Shown piece after piece: positions 8,604-17,846 of a DNA stretch of 20,499 bases. Origin of the DNA: Schizophyllum amplum. Lineage: Eukaryota; Basidiomycota; Agaricomycetes; Agaricales; Schizophyllaceae. The notes beneath the pieces were generated by a model, which saw only the letters and a list, made by a program, of their open reading frames with translations, ran no database searches and was not told the origin of the DNA. The DNA is taken from positions 1-20,499 of the forward strand of contig VDMD01000260.1 in NCBI GenBank assembly GCA_007026445.1, given 5' to 3'. The first letter of the stretch is position 1, and each line of letters starts with the position of its first letter. A program made the translations under genes and the position numbers.

Positions 8604-9668
8604 CTATGAATGTGTCCTCCTCCACTCCGCCAGCATCTCCACACTAATCATCTTCACTCCCCACCGGTCAGCAAACGCCCGGCAGTCGTCCCTCCGCGCC
8701 ATGCTCCCCTCCGCGTCGTCGTTCACAATCTCGCAGAGCACGCCTACCGGCGGCTGCCCGGTCAGCATGCATAGATCCACGGAGGACTCGGTGTGTCCTT
8801 TGCGCGTGAGGACTCCGCCCTCGCGCGCGCGGAGGGGCACCATATGCCCGGGGCGAGTGAAGTCGGTGGGGGTGACTGAGGGGTCGGCAAGAGCGCGGAT
8901 GGTGCGCGCACGGTCGGCGGCGGAGATGCCAGTAGTGGTGCCTATAGGTTGGTGTAAGCGATGTTGTTAAGACGCGGAAGACCAGACGACGTGTCGGTGG
9001 GGGGACGACTAGAGAAAGGAAGCGGAAGATGACGAAAGCGAGAAGGGAGAGGCATACCATGTTTATAGTCCACCGTCACCGTGTACGCCGTCCGATGCCG
9101 GTCCTGGTTCTCCGGGACCATCATCGGAATGTCCAGCGCTTCCAAGCGCTCTTGCGGAAGCGCGACGCAGATGTAACCGCTGTAGAAGTATTAGCGCCGG
9201 CGTCATGATCCATGTCTGCAACGGTCTCTGGTGCGAGATGCGGAGGTCGAGGAGGAGGGGTAGGGAAGTCAGGCGCAAGCCGTGCACTGAATTAGTGGGG
9301 GTACAGGTAGAAGAGAGGGTATGGGTATAGGTAGAGGGGGAAAGGGAAACGATGTAGCACACCCAACCCACCTCGTGTGCTTGATCATCCACGCCAACTT
9401 CTCCGTCGTGCACTGCGCACCCGACACGATCAGGTCCCCTCATTCTCCCGATCCTCATCGTCCATCACGACGAGGAATTCGCCCGCTGCGAACGCCGCGA
9501 GCGCGTCCTCCATCGGGTCGAAGGCGAACTCGGTGCGAGTCGGTGCAGGGTGCTCGATCGGGCGCCAGGGGGAAGAGGGGCCGACAGGGCGGAGGAAGCG
9601 GACGCTGCGGAAGATGCAGACGCCGCGGATGACGCGACAGTGGTGGTGGTGGCGGTAGCGGTGCTCAT
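8604..9668 (-). CDS. RIB3: 3,4-dihydroxy-2-butanone-4-phosphate synthase (riboflavin pathway)
   Basis: Makes the four-carbon unit of the riboflavin xylene ring from ribulose 5-phosphate, with Mg2+. Three exons: 9372-9668, 9058-9179 and 8604-8941, with GT-AG introns of 192 and 116 nt. Visible motifs: [18 protein letters not shown] (metal-binding loop), [52 protein letters not shown] and [13 protein letters not shown], ending WRRTHS. The ATG at 9668 is chosen because the only upstream in-frame start is GTG. Before the catalytic domain lies a low-complexity Ala/Ser/Thr leader ([14 protein letters not shown]...). Two single-base losses are needed, one in the C run near 9565-9575 and one in the G run near 9436-9440. 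Adding two bases makes the total 759 nt, or 252 residues. Confidence 0.92.
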
Positions 9669-9764
9669 GTCGAAGATAAGGGGTGCGCGAGGTAGGACAG
9701 GATGAAGGTCAGACACAGACTAGGACTGGCGAGGGGCGGGACATTTTTGCAATGCCCGGGAGCG

Positions 9765-9772
9765 CTTTTATC
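9765..9772 (-). promoter_or_regulatory. TATA-like element upstream of RIB3
   Basis: Minus-strand GATAAAAG about 100 nt before the RIB3 ATG. Suggestive sequence and spacing only. Confidence 0.3.
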
Positions 9773-10234
9773 ATGTCGGTCTTGACTAATCCGTCCAGCG
9801 CGGGTGTCAGCAGCGATGAGCTGTTCGCGGAGGCTGACAAGATCGAGGGCAAGGCCAGGCTTACATCGACAGTCATGAGCATGCTGGTGTAGATTCAAAC
9901 GGTCATTGACATGGACATGGTATGGCAAGCTCGTCAGGCTTCAGCAGCCCGGGAAAGCTGAATGAGGAAGGTCTGCAACGTTGCAGCAACGCAAACGAGC
10001 GCCCTTCGCCGCGACCTGCGACACTCAACAGCGCGTATGTGCAGGGAATCCCTATTAGTGCATTCTAAAGAGCAATCACTCTTCCAAGGAGATGCTACAA
10101 AAGAATATGTATAATGGTCATCAATAAAGAAGACGGCTCCAAAGGACAGGTCCTGCAGGCAGGTAAGCCCCAAATGTATGCACATTTTAGCAGCGACTCG
10201 ACGTACTCCTCCAACAGAAGCAGGCGCTCTACGT
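9773..10234. other. Intergenic between the phosphate carrier and RIB3
   Basis: No conserved coding signal on either strand. It must hold the 3' UTR of the phosphate carrier gene and the distal RIB3 promoter, as both genes run leftward. Confidence 0.45.
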
Positions 10235-11350
10235 TTACTTGCCACCAGTCGTGCCGAGGCCCATGGTGGACTTGAAGGTGTCGTAGATCCACCACTGGAA
10301 GCCGGTGAGGGTACCGATCATGAGAATACGCGTGCTGAGACCCTTCGTGGCGAGCGTGCTGAAGCCGACCTCGGAGACGATCTGGCCGGCGGGCTTGCCG
10401 CGGTTCTCCGCCTTGCCGAGGAGCGAGACGAGGGAGTCGGCGGGGTGGGAGACGACGGCGCAGACGACACCGGCGAGGTAACCAGAGGCGAAGGTGACGC
10501 CGAGCTGGGTCGTCTTGTTGTAGGTCTCCTTGGGCGCGGTGAAGACGTGCGTGTAGAAGAGCTGGACAATCTTCTCGAAGAAGAAGAACTTGGCCATGGT
10601 GTAGGGGATCTAGGCAAATGTTGGTCGCTGATTGTACAAGGTAGGGTAGTAGAAACGTACCTGGCGCGACCAGAGGGGCCCAAGGGAGCCGAAGGGGTAG
10701 CGGGTCTCAGCCTTGGTGCGGCTCATCTCCTTGAGCGCGGCGCCGAAGGCGATGGGGAACGTGCCGTTCGGGCTGGTCTGGATCTTGACCTTAGTCATCT
10801 CCAGTGGGCAGAGCGCCATGTCGGCGAAGACCTCCGCGGTGGCGGAACCGGCGAGCCAGATGGCGGGCTTGTACTTGTTGGACATCTCCTCGCCGGCCAG
10901 GTTCATGTACGTGTCCTTGAAGACCTCATAGAGACCGTACTTGAACATGCCCTGGAGCGAGTAGCCGACAAAGGTCGGGCCGAAGCCCTTCCAGAGACCA
11001 CCCGAGCCCTCCTCCTTCGCGATGAGGGAGAGCGCGGAGCCGAGGCCCTTGTACTTCGACGAGTTCACCTGCCGGCGTGTCAGGAAGGAGTCGGGAGTGG
11101 AAGGTGTATGAGACGCACCTGCATGTTGCACTTGGCGACATCGAGCGGGGTGATACCGGCGTGCGTCGCACCACAAGCGACGGCACCACCGAGCATGCAC
11201 TTGCTGTAGTACGAAAAGTCGTGGGGGACGGGGCCCAGGTTCCTGCAAAGCGGGCGGATGCGCGTCAGCACTGCGGGTGCGGATATGGATATGAGGCCGC
11301 CGTCGCGGGCGAACGCACCTCGCGTCCCACTTTCCAGTGATGGCAGACAT
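10235..11350 (-). CDS. MIR1: Mitochondrial phosphate carrier (SLC25A3/Mir1 type), intact
   Basis: Imports inorganic phosphate with H+ across the inner mitochondrial membrane for ATP synthesis. Four exons: 11319-11350, 11119-11242, 10661-11068 and 10235-10609. Introns are 76, 50 and 51 nt, all GT-AG. They join without any correction to 939 nt, a 312-residue protein, normal for the family. The three carrier repeats carry GITPLDVAKCNMQ, CPLEMTKVKIQT and SHPADSLVSLLGK. The last, with Ser instead of the usual basic residue, is the phosphate-carrier form. Other marks are LGGAVACGATHAGITPLD, LWKGFGPTFVGYSLQG and YPFGSLGPLWSRQIPYTMAK. It ends TTGGK. No cleavable leader is seen, as in many fungal carriers. 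It is the only multi-exon gene here without a frameshift. It is divergent from the GH16 gene. Confidence 0.95.
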
Positions 11351-11937
11351 TTGAGCGGCGGGGAGGAGTCTACGTGAAAATCTAGAGAGGGCCCGACCGG
11401 ATAACCAGTCCGTGAAGGTGGAAGAAGAGAATTCGTCGCGCCGACTCTGACGTCCGAAGTTTTATGCCGGACTCTTCCGTATCTTGCCGATGACTGACTG
11501 CCCGGCCCGACGAGGCAATCAAACCCCCGCCATTCGTCATTCTTCCCTTCAACCGCCCGTGGCTCCGAGCGCGCTCGTATCGTGCTGCAGGCGCTGCAGA
11601 GCCGCCGCCACTCAACGACCTGTATGAATCACTGTGCGCATATATCCTGCTCAATGGACGAAGGCGACGGCCAGGGAGCCGTAAGCACGCGTCGGACGCG
11701 TCTGTGATCTCTCGGATACCATCCGCGCGCTCTCTTGCATGCCAGCAGAACCTCCGTCTGTATGTTACGCGTGCACCCAACGTACAGCTGAGACTTTCAT
11801 CGTCGCCGCCTCCGGAGGTTGCCGCAGGTTCAACATTGCTCACGTGATCTACGCGTTAATACGACAGCTGTCTACGCGTCGTCGTTCACTCCTGAACGCG
11901 CCTCGACCTTGTCCTCTTCCTTCATCTCAAGCTCGAC
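11351..11937. other. Divergent promoter region, phosphate carrier / GH16
   Basis: This 587-nt gap between two head-to-head genes should contain both promoters. No coding signal stands out. An E-box CACGTG lies at 11841-11846, about 92 nt before the GH16 ATG. The 80 nt before that ATG are pyrimidine-rich on the plus strand, common before fungal start codons. Confidence 0.45.
11841..11846 (+). promoter_or_regulatory. E-box CACGTG
   Basis: Perfect CACGTG core within CTCACGTGATC, 92 nt upstream of the GH16 start. bHLH factors bind this core in fungi (established). Relevance here is inferred from position only. Confidence 0.25.
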
Positions 11938-12936
11938 ATGGTCGCCCTTCTTACTGCTGTCTGTCTATTTTCCGCTGTGGCTCGCGCACTCGCACTTCCT
12001 TCGCCGCATATCCCTATGGCAGGCTCCCTACCTGTGCTGCGACTTCCTCGCGCGTCTGATTGCCATCCCTCGCACACCGAGTTCACAAGCTCTTTGTCGG
12101 ACCTGTACACTGTCATTGAGGGTGACCACGCCACTGGACAGAAGGGACTGCAGCTTTTCCTCGACAGACCGCACGGCGAGGTGAAGATGGATAAGGAGAC
12201 AGCGACCAACGACGTGGTCGGGACAGGAGCTACGGTCAACTCGACCTACGCGATGGGGTGAGTGCGAACCTGATCGTAGTATGGCGGCTGGGTTGACCAA
12301 ATTGTATAGTCACGGCAAAGTTACCTTTGAGGTCGCTGCACCCACAGTCTCGGGTGTGGTCACAGGCGGTCATTTTGGTCGGTGAGTTCTGTCTTCTTCA
12401 CGCTTTACTGCGAGGACTCCCACCTGATCCACCCATTCTTATAGGCACCCAAACTCCCGGCGAAATTGATGTCGAACTCCTCGGCGGCGATCCCGCGCAC
12501 TGGCAGAACTAACGTCTTTGCGCCTACTCCCAAAGACCCACGCCCGCTCTTCGGCGTCTTCAGCTCCGTTGAGGACGTACCCGGCCCGGAAGGCATCGCG
12601 GCCTTCCACAAGTACACCATTGACTGGGACGCGGAGCGAATCGTGTGGGGAGTGGATGGGCAGGATGTGAGGACGCTAGACCGAAGTGAGTGAGATATCT
12701 CATCCTGCGGGAGTCGTTATCAGATACAACGCAAGGCTAACGTACGCCCCCCAGGCAAGGGCGCGCAGCGACGGCTTCGAGCATTACCCCACGGGCGAGC
12801 TGCGCGTGCAGCTGGGGATCTGGGACGCCAGCAGCCCCGCAGGCACATCGGAGTGGGCGCGCGGCCCCGTCGAGTGGAACAGCGCGCCCGAAGAGGATCA
12901 GCGCGTTTGTGCGCTCAGTGACGGGTGGAATGCTAG
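11938..12936 (+). CDS. Secreted GH16 CRH-like glycosidase/transglycosylase (frameshifted)
   Basis: Likely acts on wall polysaccharides outside the membrane; fungal CRH enzymes join chitin to beta-glucan (established for Crh1/Crh2). Signal peptide MVALLTAVCLFSAVARALA. Exons 11938-12257, 12310-12381, 12445-12685 and 12755-12936, with three GT-AG introns. Core motifs: GKVTFEVAAPTVSGVVT, the catalytic GEIDVELLGGDPAHWQ (nucleophile, assisting Asp and acid/base Glu present), TNVFAPTPKDPRPLFGVFSS, TIDWDAERIVWGVDGQDVRT and QLGIWDASSPAGTSEWARG. Reading through needs removal of single extra bases near 12365, 12506, 12896 and 12924, plus one between 12755 and 12775. With these the protein is about 269 residues, ends VRSVTVEC and stops at 12934-12936. 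No GPI signal or chitin-binding domain. The residue before the nucleophile is Gly where Asp is usual. Confidence 0.88.
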
Positions 12937-13371
12937 ATGAACATCTGGGCATTCTGTGGTTTTCTGAGCTGTCCAGGATCATCGAAGGCGTCCACAACTA
13001 TTCGAGCCTTCATGATTGCCCCTGCCGTTCTGGACTGTCCATGCCGTCCACGAACATTCTTCTGGCTTGACGACAAGCACACTGTACCCAACTCACTATC
13101 CCTATATTTTATAGACCGCCCACGGCTGTTTCACCACATTGACTACCTTGTACCACCACACTGACTATCATCCTCTCACTGTAACCTCGCCACGCACATG
13201 CAGTACAGATTATACCATTTTCCAAGAGCCATAATACTATACCTACAGACCGGGGTTGACATACAGCATCCTGTACAGCTCGCCGCATTACTATACTAAG
13301 CACAATCGAGTTGAGTGACGCTACCACATATGAGCGGAAGTCATCACCAAAGGCGTCGTAAATCTGGCAGG
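12937..13371. other. Convergent 3' intergenic region
   Basis: It lies between the tail-to-tail GH16 and MFS genes and should be 3' UTR and terminator sequence for both. TATATTTTATA near 13103-13113 is the only AT-rich cluster. No gene seen. Confidence 0.4.
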
Positions 13372-15422
13372 CTACAAGACATATCGGAAGCCCTTCACTT
13401 CCACGCCTCTCTCCCGCTCCTCCGCCTCCAGCCTCAGGTTCTCTTGCCCCAAATACCACCGCAGAAAGCAGCACATCAGCACCCCCAGGCCTGCATTGGC
13501 GATGCATATCGCATAGCTGTTGTAGGTCGGGTCTGTGGGAGTGGAATGTCAGCCATCTCCCCTCGTTATCCACCACGCCCTCGTCCCTCGAACGAACACT
13601 CACCCCACATCTTCGGGAAAATATACGACCCCGAAATATTCCCCAGCTGCGAAATCGCATTCACCAGGGCGATCGCCACCGCCCTCTTCGATGGCGGGCG
13701 CGGGAACGTGTTCGAGACCCACGCCAGAAGCAGACGTAGCCCGCGTACGACTGCGCCATGAGGAAGAAGGAGACGTAGCGCGCAGCGGTGTTCGTCGTGG
13801 CGATGGCGATGATGAACCCGACGATGCCGAAGAGGTAGGCGTGCAGGAAGCGTTCTTGGGTTTGTCGGAGTGTCTGAGGAGGGGGTGAGCGGAGAGTATA
13901 GACAGCAGGGCGATAGAAGGCATACCTTGAGACCGTGAAAGCAGCGAGCGCGGCGAAGACGAATGGTGGCGCGCATAGCAGTAAGGACACCGTATCATTG
14001 TAGCCGAGTGTCTCAGTCAACGTCTGTGCAGTGCATCAGTCCTCACTCATCTGCACCCACCCAGCATTGAGACGAACCGGGAAGTACGCATTGAACGATA
14101 CGCGATGACCTGCGCCGTTATACACACAGCCATCCACCACACACGCCAATCCGCGAGCGCGAGCCACAGCCGTGAAGTTGACCGTGCGCCTCCGTCTCGC
14201 TCTGGTCCCCGACGCCAATGTCTTCCTCCATGCGTCTGATGGCAAGCGATCGCTCCTCGTCGCTCAGCCAGCGCGTATTCGAAGGGAAGTCGGGTAGGAT
14301 GAAGATGGCGAGCAACGCGAAAGCCATTGTCAGCGCGCCCTCGATGAAGAAGAGCCACCTGTGAAAACGGCGAAGTCAGAGATGGAATCGAGGAGGTACT
14401 TAAGGTGGGAACGCACCTCCAGGCGGCGTGCCCGAGGCACCGTCCATGCCGGAGAGGATGCCTGAGGCCATCAGGGCCCGAACGCGTTGGAGATGATGCT
14501 GCCGCAATACAATATGGCCATGCGGAGACCAATCTCATCCTTCTTGTACTGCAACGTATCAGGTCGTTGGTCAATAAGTTTTCAAAGAGGACACACCCAT
14601 TTCGAGATGAGGAACAGCGCGCCCGGGAAGAAAGCAGCTTCGACCTAGAATGTACTGGTCAGACGCTGTCGTACATGCAGGCAACGAATGCATACAAAGC
14701 CAAGGAAGAAACGCGTGAGCAAAGCGCCAACGAAGCTGCCCGAACTCAGCGACAGTCATGCGCAACAAGAGAGCAGCGCGTACTTATTACAGATTCCTGC
14801 AGGAATAGTCAATGAACGAAGGGGAATTTTGGGAGTTGACTAAACTTACCCGTGAGTGTGCTCATCATCCCCCAGAGAATCATGCATGCGGGCAAGTAGA
14901 GCGAAGGCTTGCCAATCCAGTTGAGAAACATGTTACTGGAGACGCCGATCAGCCGAGAACGGGAGTGATACTGGGGATGAACTCACGAAGGGATTTGCAT
15001 GATGATGTACCCCACATAGAGGATGGACAATAAAGTCGCAAACTCTTCGCCCTGCAGGTGCAAGCCCTCTTCAAAGCCTTTAGGCGCGCAGCCCTGGCTC
15101 GCTTGGATGAATACGTGGCAGAGGAGGAGGAGCAGCACTGATATAGACACACCCTGCATTATTGCGATCTACCTGGTAAGCAAGGTCAAGGCAAAGCACG
15201 AAAAGGGGAAGCATAGTGACGCACATAGTTGAGAATGTATATGACGATCAGGATCGACATCCGCAGGTCAATTTTCCACAAAAGCTTGCGTTCCAGCTTC
15301 CTGCGCCTGTCCGTACCGCCAAACTCAGCGTCTGGATCCTCCACCGCCTGCACCTCCTTCCCGTGGGCAATAGCAGCCTCCTCGAGCCTCTGATCGATGC
15401 TCTCGTGTTTAGACAGGGACAT
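13372..15422 (-). CDS. MFS permease, anion:cation symporter (allantoate/nicotinate type), frameshifted
   Basis: Plasma-membrane H+ symporter of the family that includes Dal5, Tna1, Fen2 and Seo1; the substrate cannot be told from sequence. Exon 1 is 15225-15422 (MSLSKHESIDQRLEEA ... KLLWKIDLRMSILIVIYILNY). Following exons give VDRNNA, LQGEEFATLLSILYVGYIIM, QIPSNMFLNWIGKPSLYLPA, KWYKKDEIGLRMAILYCGS, ISNAFGP, RWLFFIEGALTMAFALLAIF, ILPDFPSNTRWLSDEER, SLAIRRMEED, VIAYSFNAYFP, TLTETLGYNDTVSLLLCAPP, SQLGNISGSYIFPKMW and WYLGQENLRLEAEERERG. It ends KGFRYVL at 13372. About a dozen small introns with GT-AG ends. At least seven single-base losses break it, several in short runs (CCCC to CCC near 14475, CCC to CC near 14447, a G lost near 15079). 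Confidence 0.88.
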
Positions 15423-15472
15423 GATGGGGGAAGTGCGGACGCGACAGTCGCAGGGCGGAGCCGTGTAGAAAC

Positions 15473-15483
15473 GGTATATAAGG
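15473..15483 (-). promoter_or_regulatory. TATA-like element before the MFS permease
   Basis: CCTTATATACC (minus strand) about 50 nt before the ATG at 15422. It supports this ATG over in-frame upstream codons. TATATA is symmetric, so orientation is not proven. Confidence 0.35.
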
Positions 15484-15997
15484 CGGAGTCCCAGGTGGCA
15501 CGGCATCCCATGACCCGCGGACTTTGATGCGAGACGAAAGAATTCGCTCACGAGGCTGCGAAGGCCCGGGACCCGGGACGAGTGGTGTCCTTGGATGCGA
15601 TTGAATACGAAGAGAGCATGATGTCGGGACCTGTGCATGACCGATGAGCTATCATGAGCAAAGGTTCTCGTGAGTGGCGGGCATGCCGGCGGCGACAGCG
15701 AATGCGCCCGGCGATCGGACTCGATCCTGCATTGTCAGTGTCACGCGGACCCTCCCTATCGCCTAAGTAAGCGTTCATAACTCGATCCAGTGGAGTGTCA
15801 ACAGAGCCAAGAGGGAAGGGGTCCCGCATCCTGGGCAGTCTCACAACATACCTTTGACTCGCGAACAACATGCTAAAATTTGGGAGAATGACAGGGAATC
15901 GACAAATGAATTCGTACAAACGACAAAGCTTCCTATTATGAAGGACGAAGCAAGAGAAGTTAGCCTGGTAGGCAATCGCAGGCGATACCGGACGAAC
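15484..15997. other. Intergenic between the MFS and F-box-like genes
   Basis: No convincing coding signal. It should hold the distal MFS promoter and the 3' end of the F-box-like gene. A further small exon of that gene might lie at its right edge if GTACATG near 16027 is a splice donor. Confidence 0.35.
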
Positions 15998-17179
15998 CTA
16001 GCTATGATCTCGACCACAAACATGTACCTCCCTGACCTTCTTGCACAGCTGCTTCACCTGCTGCACAAGAAGCTGCTCGTCTCCGGGGCATACAGCTTCA
16101 CAGAACCCCTCGAACCTGACCCGCTTGAGATCATGCATATGTCGCACCCACTCCGGAACGTGCATCGGATGCACGCGCACAGTCGGAAAGTGCTGAGGCA
16201 CCAGATTGTGTACGACAGCGAACGTGAGGGTGTTGATGCTGCTGAAGTTCATAGAGAAGATCTCGAGTTCGTTGACTTCGGAGAAGACGAGAAGCTGGTT
16301 CTTCATGTTTTCTGAATGTCAGTGCGAGAGTGACGTCCAGTCCGAGAGTCGAGATGAAGGTGGTGCGTAGCGTTGGCAGTTTGATGATTCGAACTCTGTC
16401 AAGGAAGGTGCCAAGTGATCGATGTTGCTGAAGATGTAAGATTATTGACCCCGGGCGTGGATGTCGATTGCACCGTGTCATGCAACCCTCGTTTTCTGAG
16501 GTGAATGTTTGATGATTTCGCAAATAACGTCAAATATCGGAACGAAAGAAACATATTCCCGCCAAGAGCCAGAGTTGTCAAGGGCAAGGGTAGACCGAAG
16601 AAGATGGGATCCATCGTGGCATTGAAGAAGAACGCGTCGTTGGGAAACATACCGATCTTGACAGTAAGGACACGGCGGGGGTCTTTCGCCCCAGCCAGTC
16701 TGAGGATCTCGTTGAAGCCCTGTAAGCACGTAGTCTTCTTGTCACAGGAGACCCAGTCGTTTCGCGAGCCGTACGGGAGGTGGAGAGAGAGTTCCTCCAC
16801 GCCATCAAGTTTGGAAAGCACGCTCCATATGCGCCAGAGGTTGAAGGGATTGAAGGTGCCTGCCCAGCTTGGCGTCAAGGATACGCTGAGTCGTGCTACG
16901 GAGATGATAGCGACGGAGAGGCGAAGCGCAGAGAGGCCGTCCGGGATGTGCCTGTTGTCGCCGATCACGCGTAGATCGCAGTCCTTGCTAGGATTACGAA
17001 CCCCACGCCTGCGGAGAAGAGCGTTGTGGACTTGACGAGCAAGCGACGCGAGAGCAGAGAGAGCGCGTAGAGCGTACTGTCGTCCTCCACGAACCCCAAC
17101 AACGATGAGTAATATTATCTCGTCAGGTAGATCCAACAAAAGGCATCCAGTATTCGCGCGTTGGAGAATCCACGTCCAT
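15998..17179 (-). CDS. F-box-like protein with leucine-rich body (frameshifted)
   Basis: The start at 17179 gives MDVDSPTREYWMPF. One lost T near 17140 then leads into LLDLPDEIILLIVVG, an F-box-like opening (LPDE.I..I). The body reads RALSALASLARQVHNALLRR, GVEELSLHLPYGSRNDW, VLTVKIGMFPNDAFFFNATM and GLPLPLTTLALGGNMFL, with LRR-like hydrophobic spacing. It passes through LPTLRTTFISTLGLDVTLAL into NQLLVFSEVNELEIFSMNF, HFPTVRVHPMHVPEWVRHMH and LLVQQVKQLCKKVREV. At least two frame changes are needed, one in the A run near 16305. Large families of such F-box proteins occur in Agaricomycetes, usually as substrate receptors of SCF ubiquitin ligases; here that role is inferred. The 3' end is uncertain. 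The large plus-strand frames over this region have weaker protein character. Confidence 0.55.
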
Positions 17180-17846
17180 TGCTGTATCCTCCGCTAGCCC
17201 TGATGCATGATGTATTGGGCTGCTGCATGATGACCGTTGACCTGCTGCATGAAACAAGCGCATGCGGGAGCGTCCGCCAAGGCTCCGAGGACCGCTTCGC
17301 CTTCGGGAAACTCTTGCTTGCCAAAAGCAAGGGACGAGGCTTCATGAGGGTTGACCGAATAGCCAGTTCAGCGTTGAGGTTAGAAGAGGCGATCGTGTTT
17401 TCTGAAAACGCGATGGGGTGCAGGTTGAAAGCAAGGAGGGATCGTGGTCACAGCTTGGTCACAGCCTGGTCACAGCGCACGACGCCTACTTAATCTCGCC
17501 TGGTCCACCATCACAAACATGCAACAACAACTTGAAGCACGCTGCCGGATGCTGACCGTACGTACCCATCGAATGCCACAAAACATCGCGGTGCAGGTCT
17601 TTTTCGGTATACAAGTCGTCGCAATTGCGTGCCATTGGCCATTAGGCTCCTCAGCCCTGCCCACACGACCGCTTTCGCCAACAAAGCCAGCGCCGTTACT
17701 GAGGCGGTTTTGGCCCTTTGGGGGTCTAGCTCAAGGATAATGACTCGATGATCGTCGATGAGCGCCTAAACTGTCACCGCGCGCCCGCCCAATCTCCCTT
17801 CATAAATGGCATGCAGCCTCACTTCCCCAACTTCCCTCCTCCTATC
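17180..17846. other. Divergent promoter region, F-box-like / BTB genes
   Basis: Head-to-head 5' region of 667 nt. It holds a three-copy 11-bp tandem repeat (17446-17476) and TCATAAATGG near 17801-17810, about 40 nt before the BTB ATG, which may serve as a TATA element. No gene recognised. Confidence 0.4.
17446..17476 (+). repeat. 11-bp tandem repeat, nearly three copies
   Basis: GGTCACAGCTT, GGTCACAGCCT, GGTCACAGC. The 11-bp period is about one helical turn, so the GGTCAC cores face the same side of the helix. It may be a regulator-binding array or a chance slippage repeat. Confidence 0.6.

Noticed and set aside
10178..11209. 343-codon plus-strand open frame
   Set aside because: It is the antisense of the intact phosphate carrier, rich in Glu/Gly/Arg as expected from the complement of GC-rich codons.
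1143..15422. RIP-type mutation or ordinary pseudogenes
   Set aside because: No C-to-T stop codons or AT drift; damage is nearly all single-base indels with splice sites kept.
15854..16315. Plus-strand 153-codon frame
   Set aside because: The minus strand has a more natural leucine-patterned protein that connects to the F-box-like gene upstream.
16505..17035. Plus-strand 176-codon frame
   Set aside because: Shadow of the F-box-like coding region on the minus strand.
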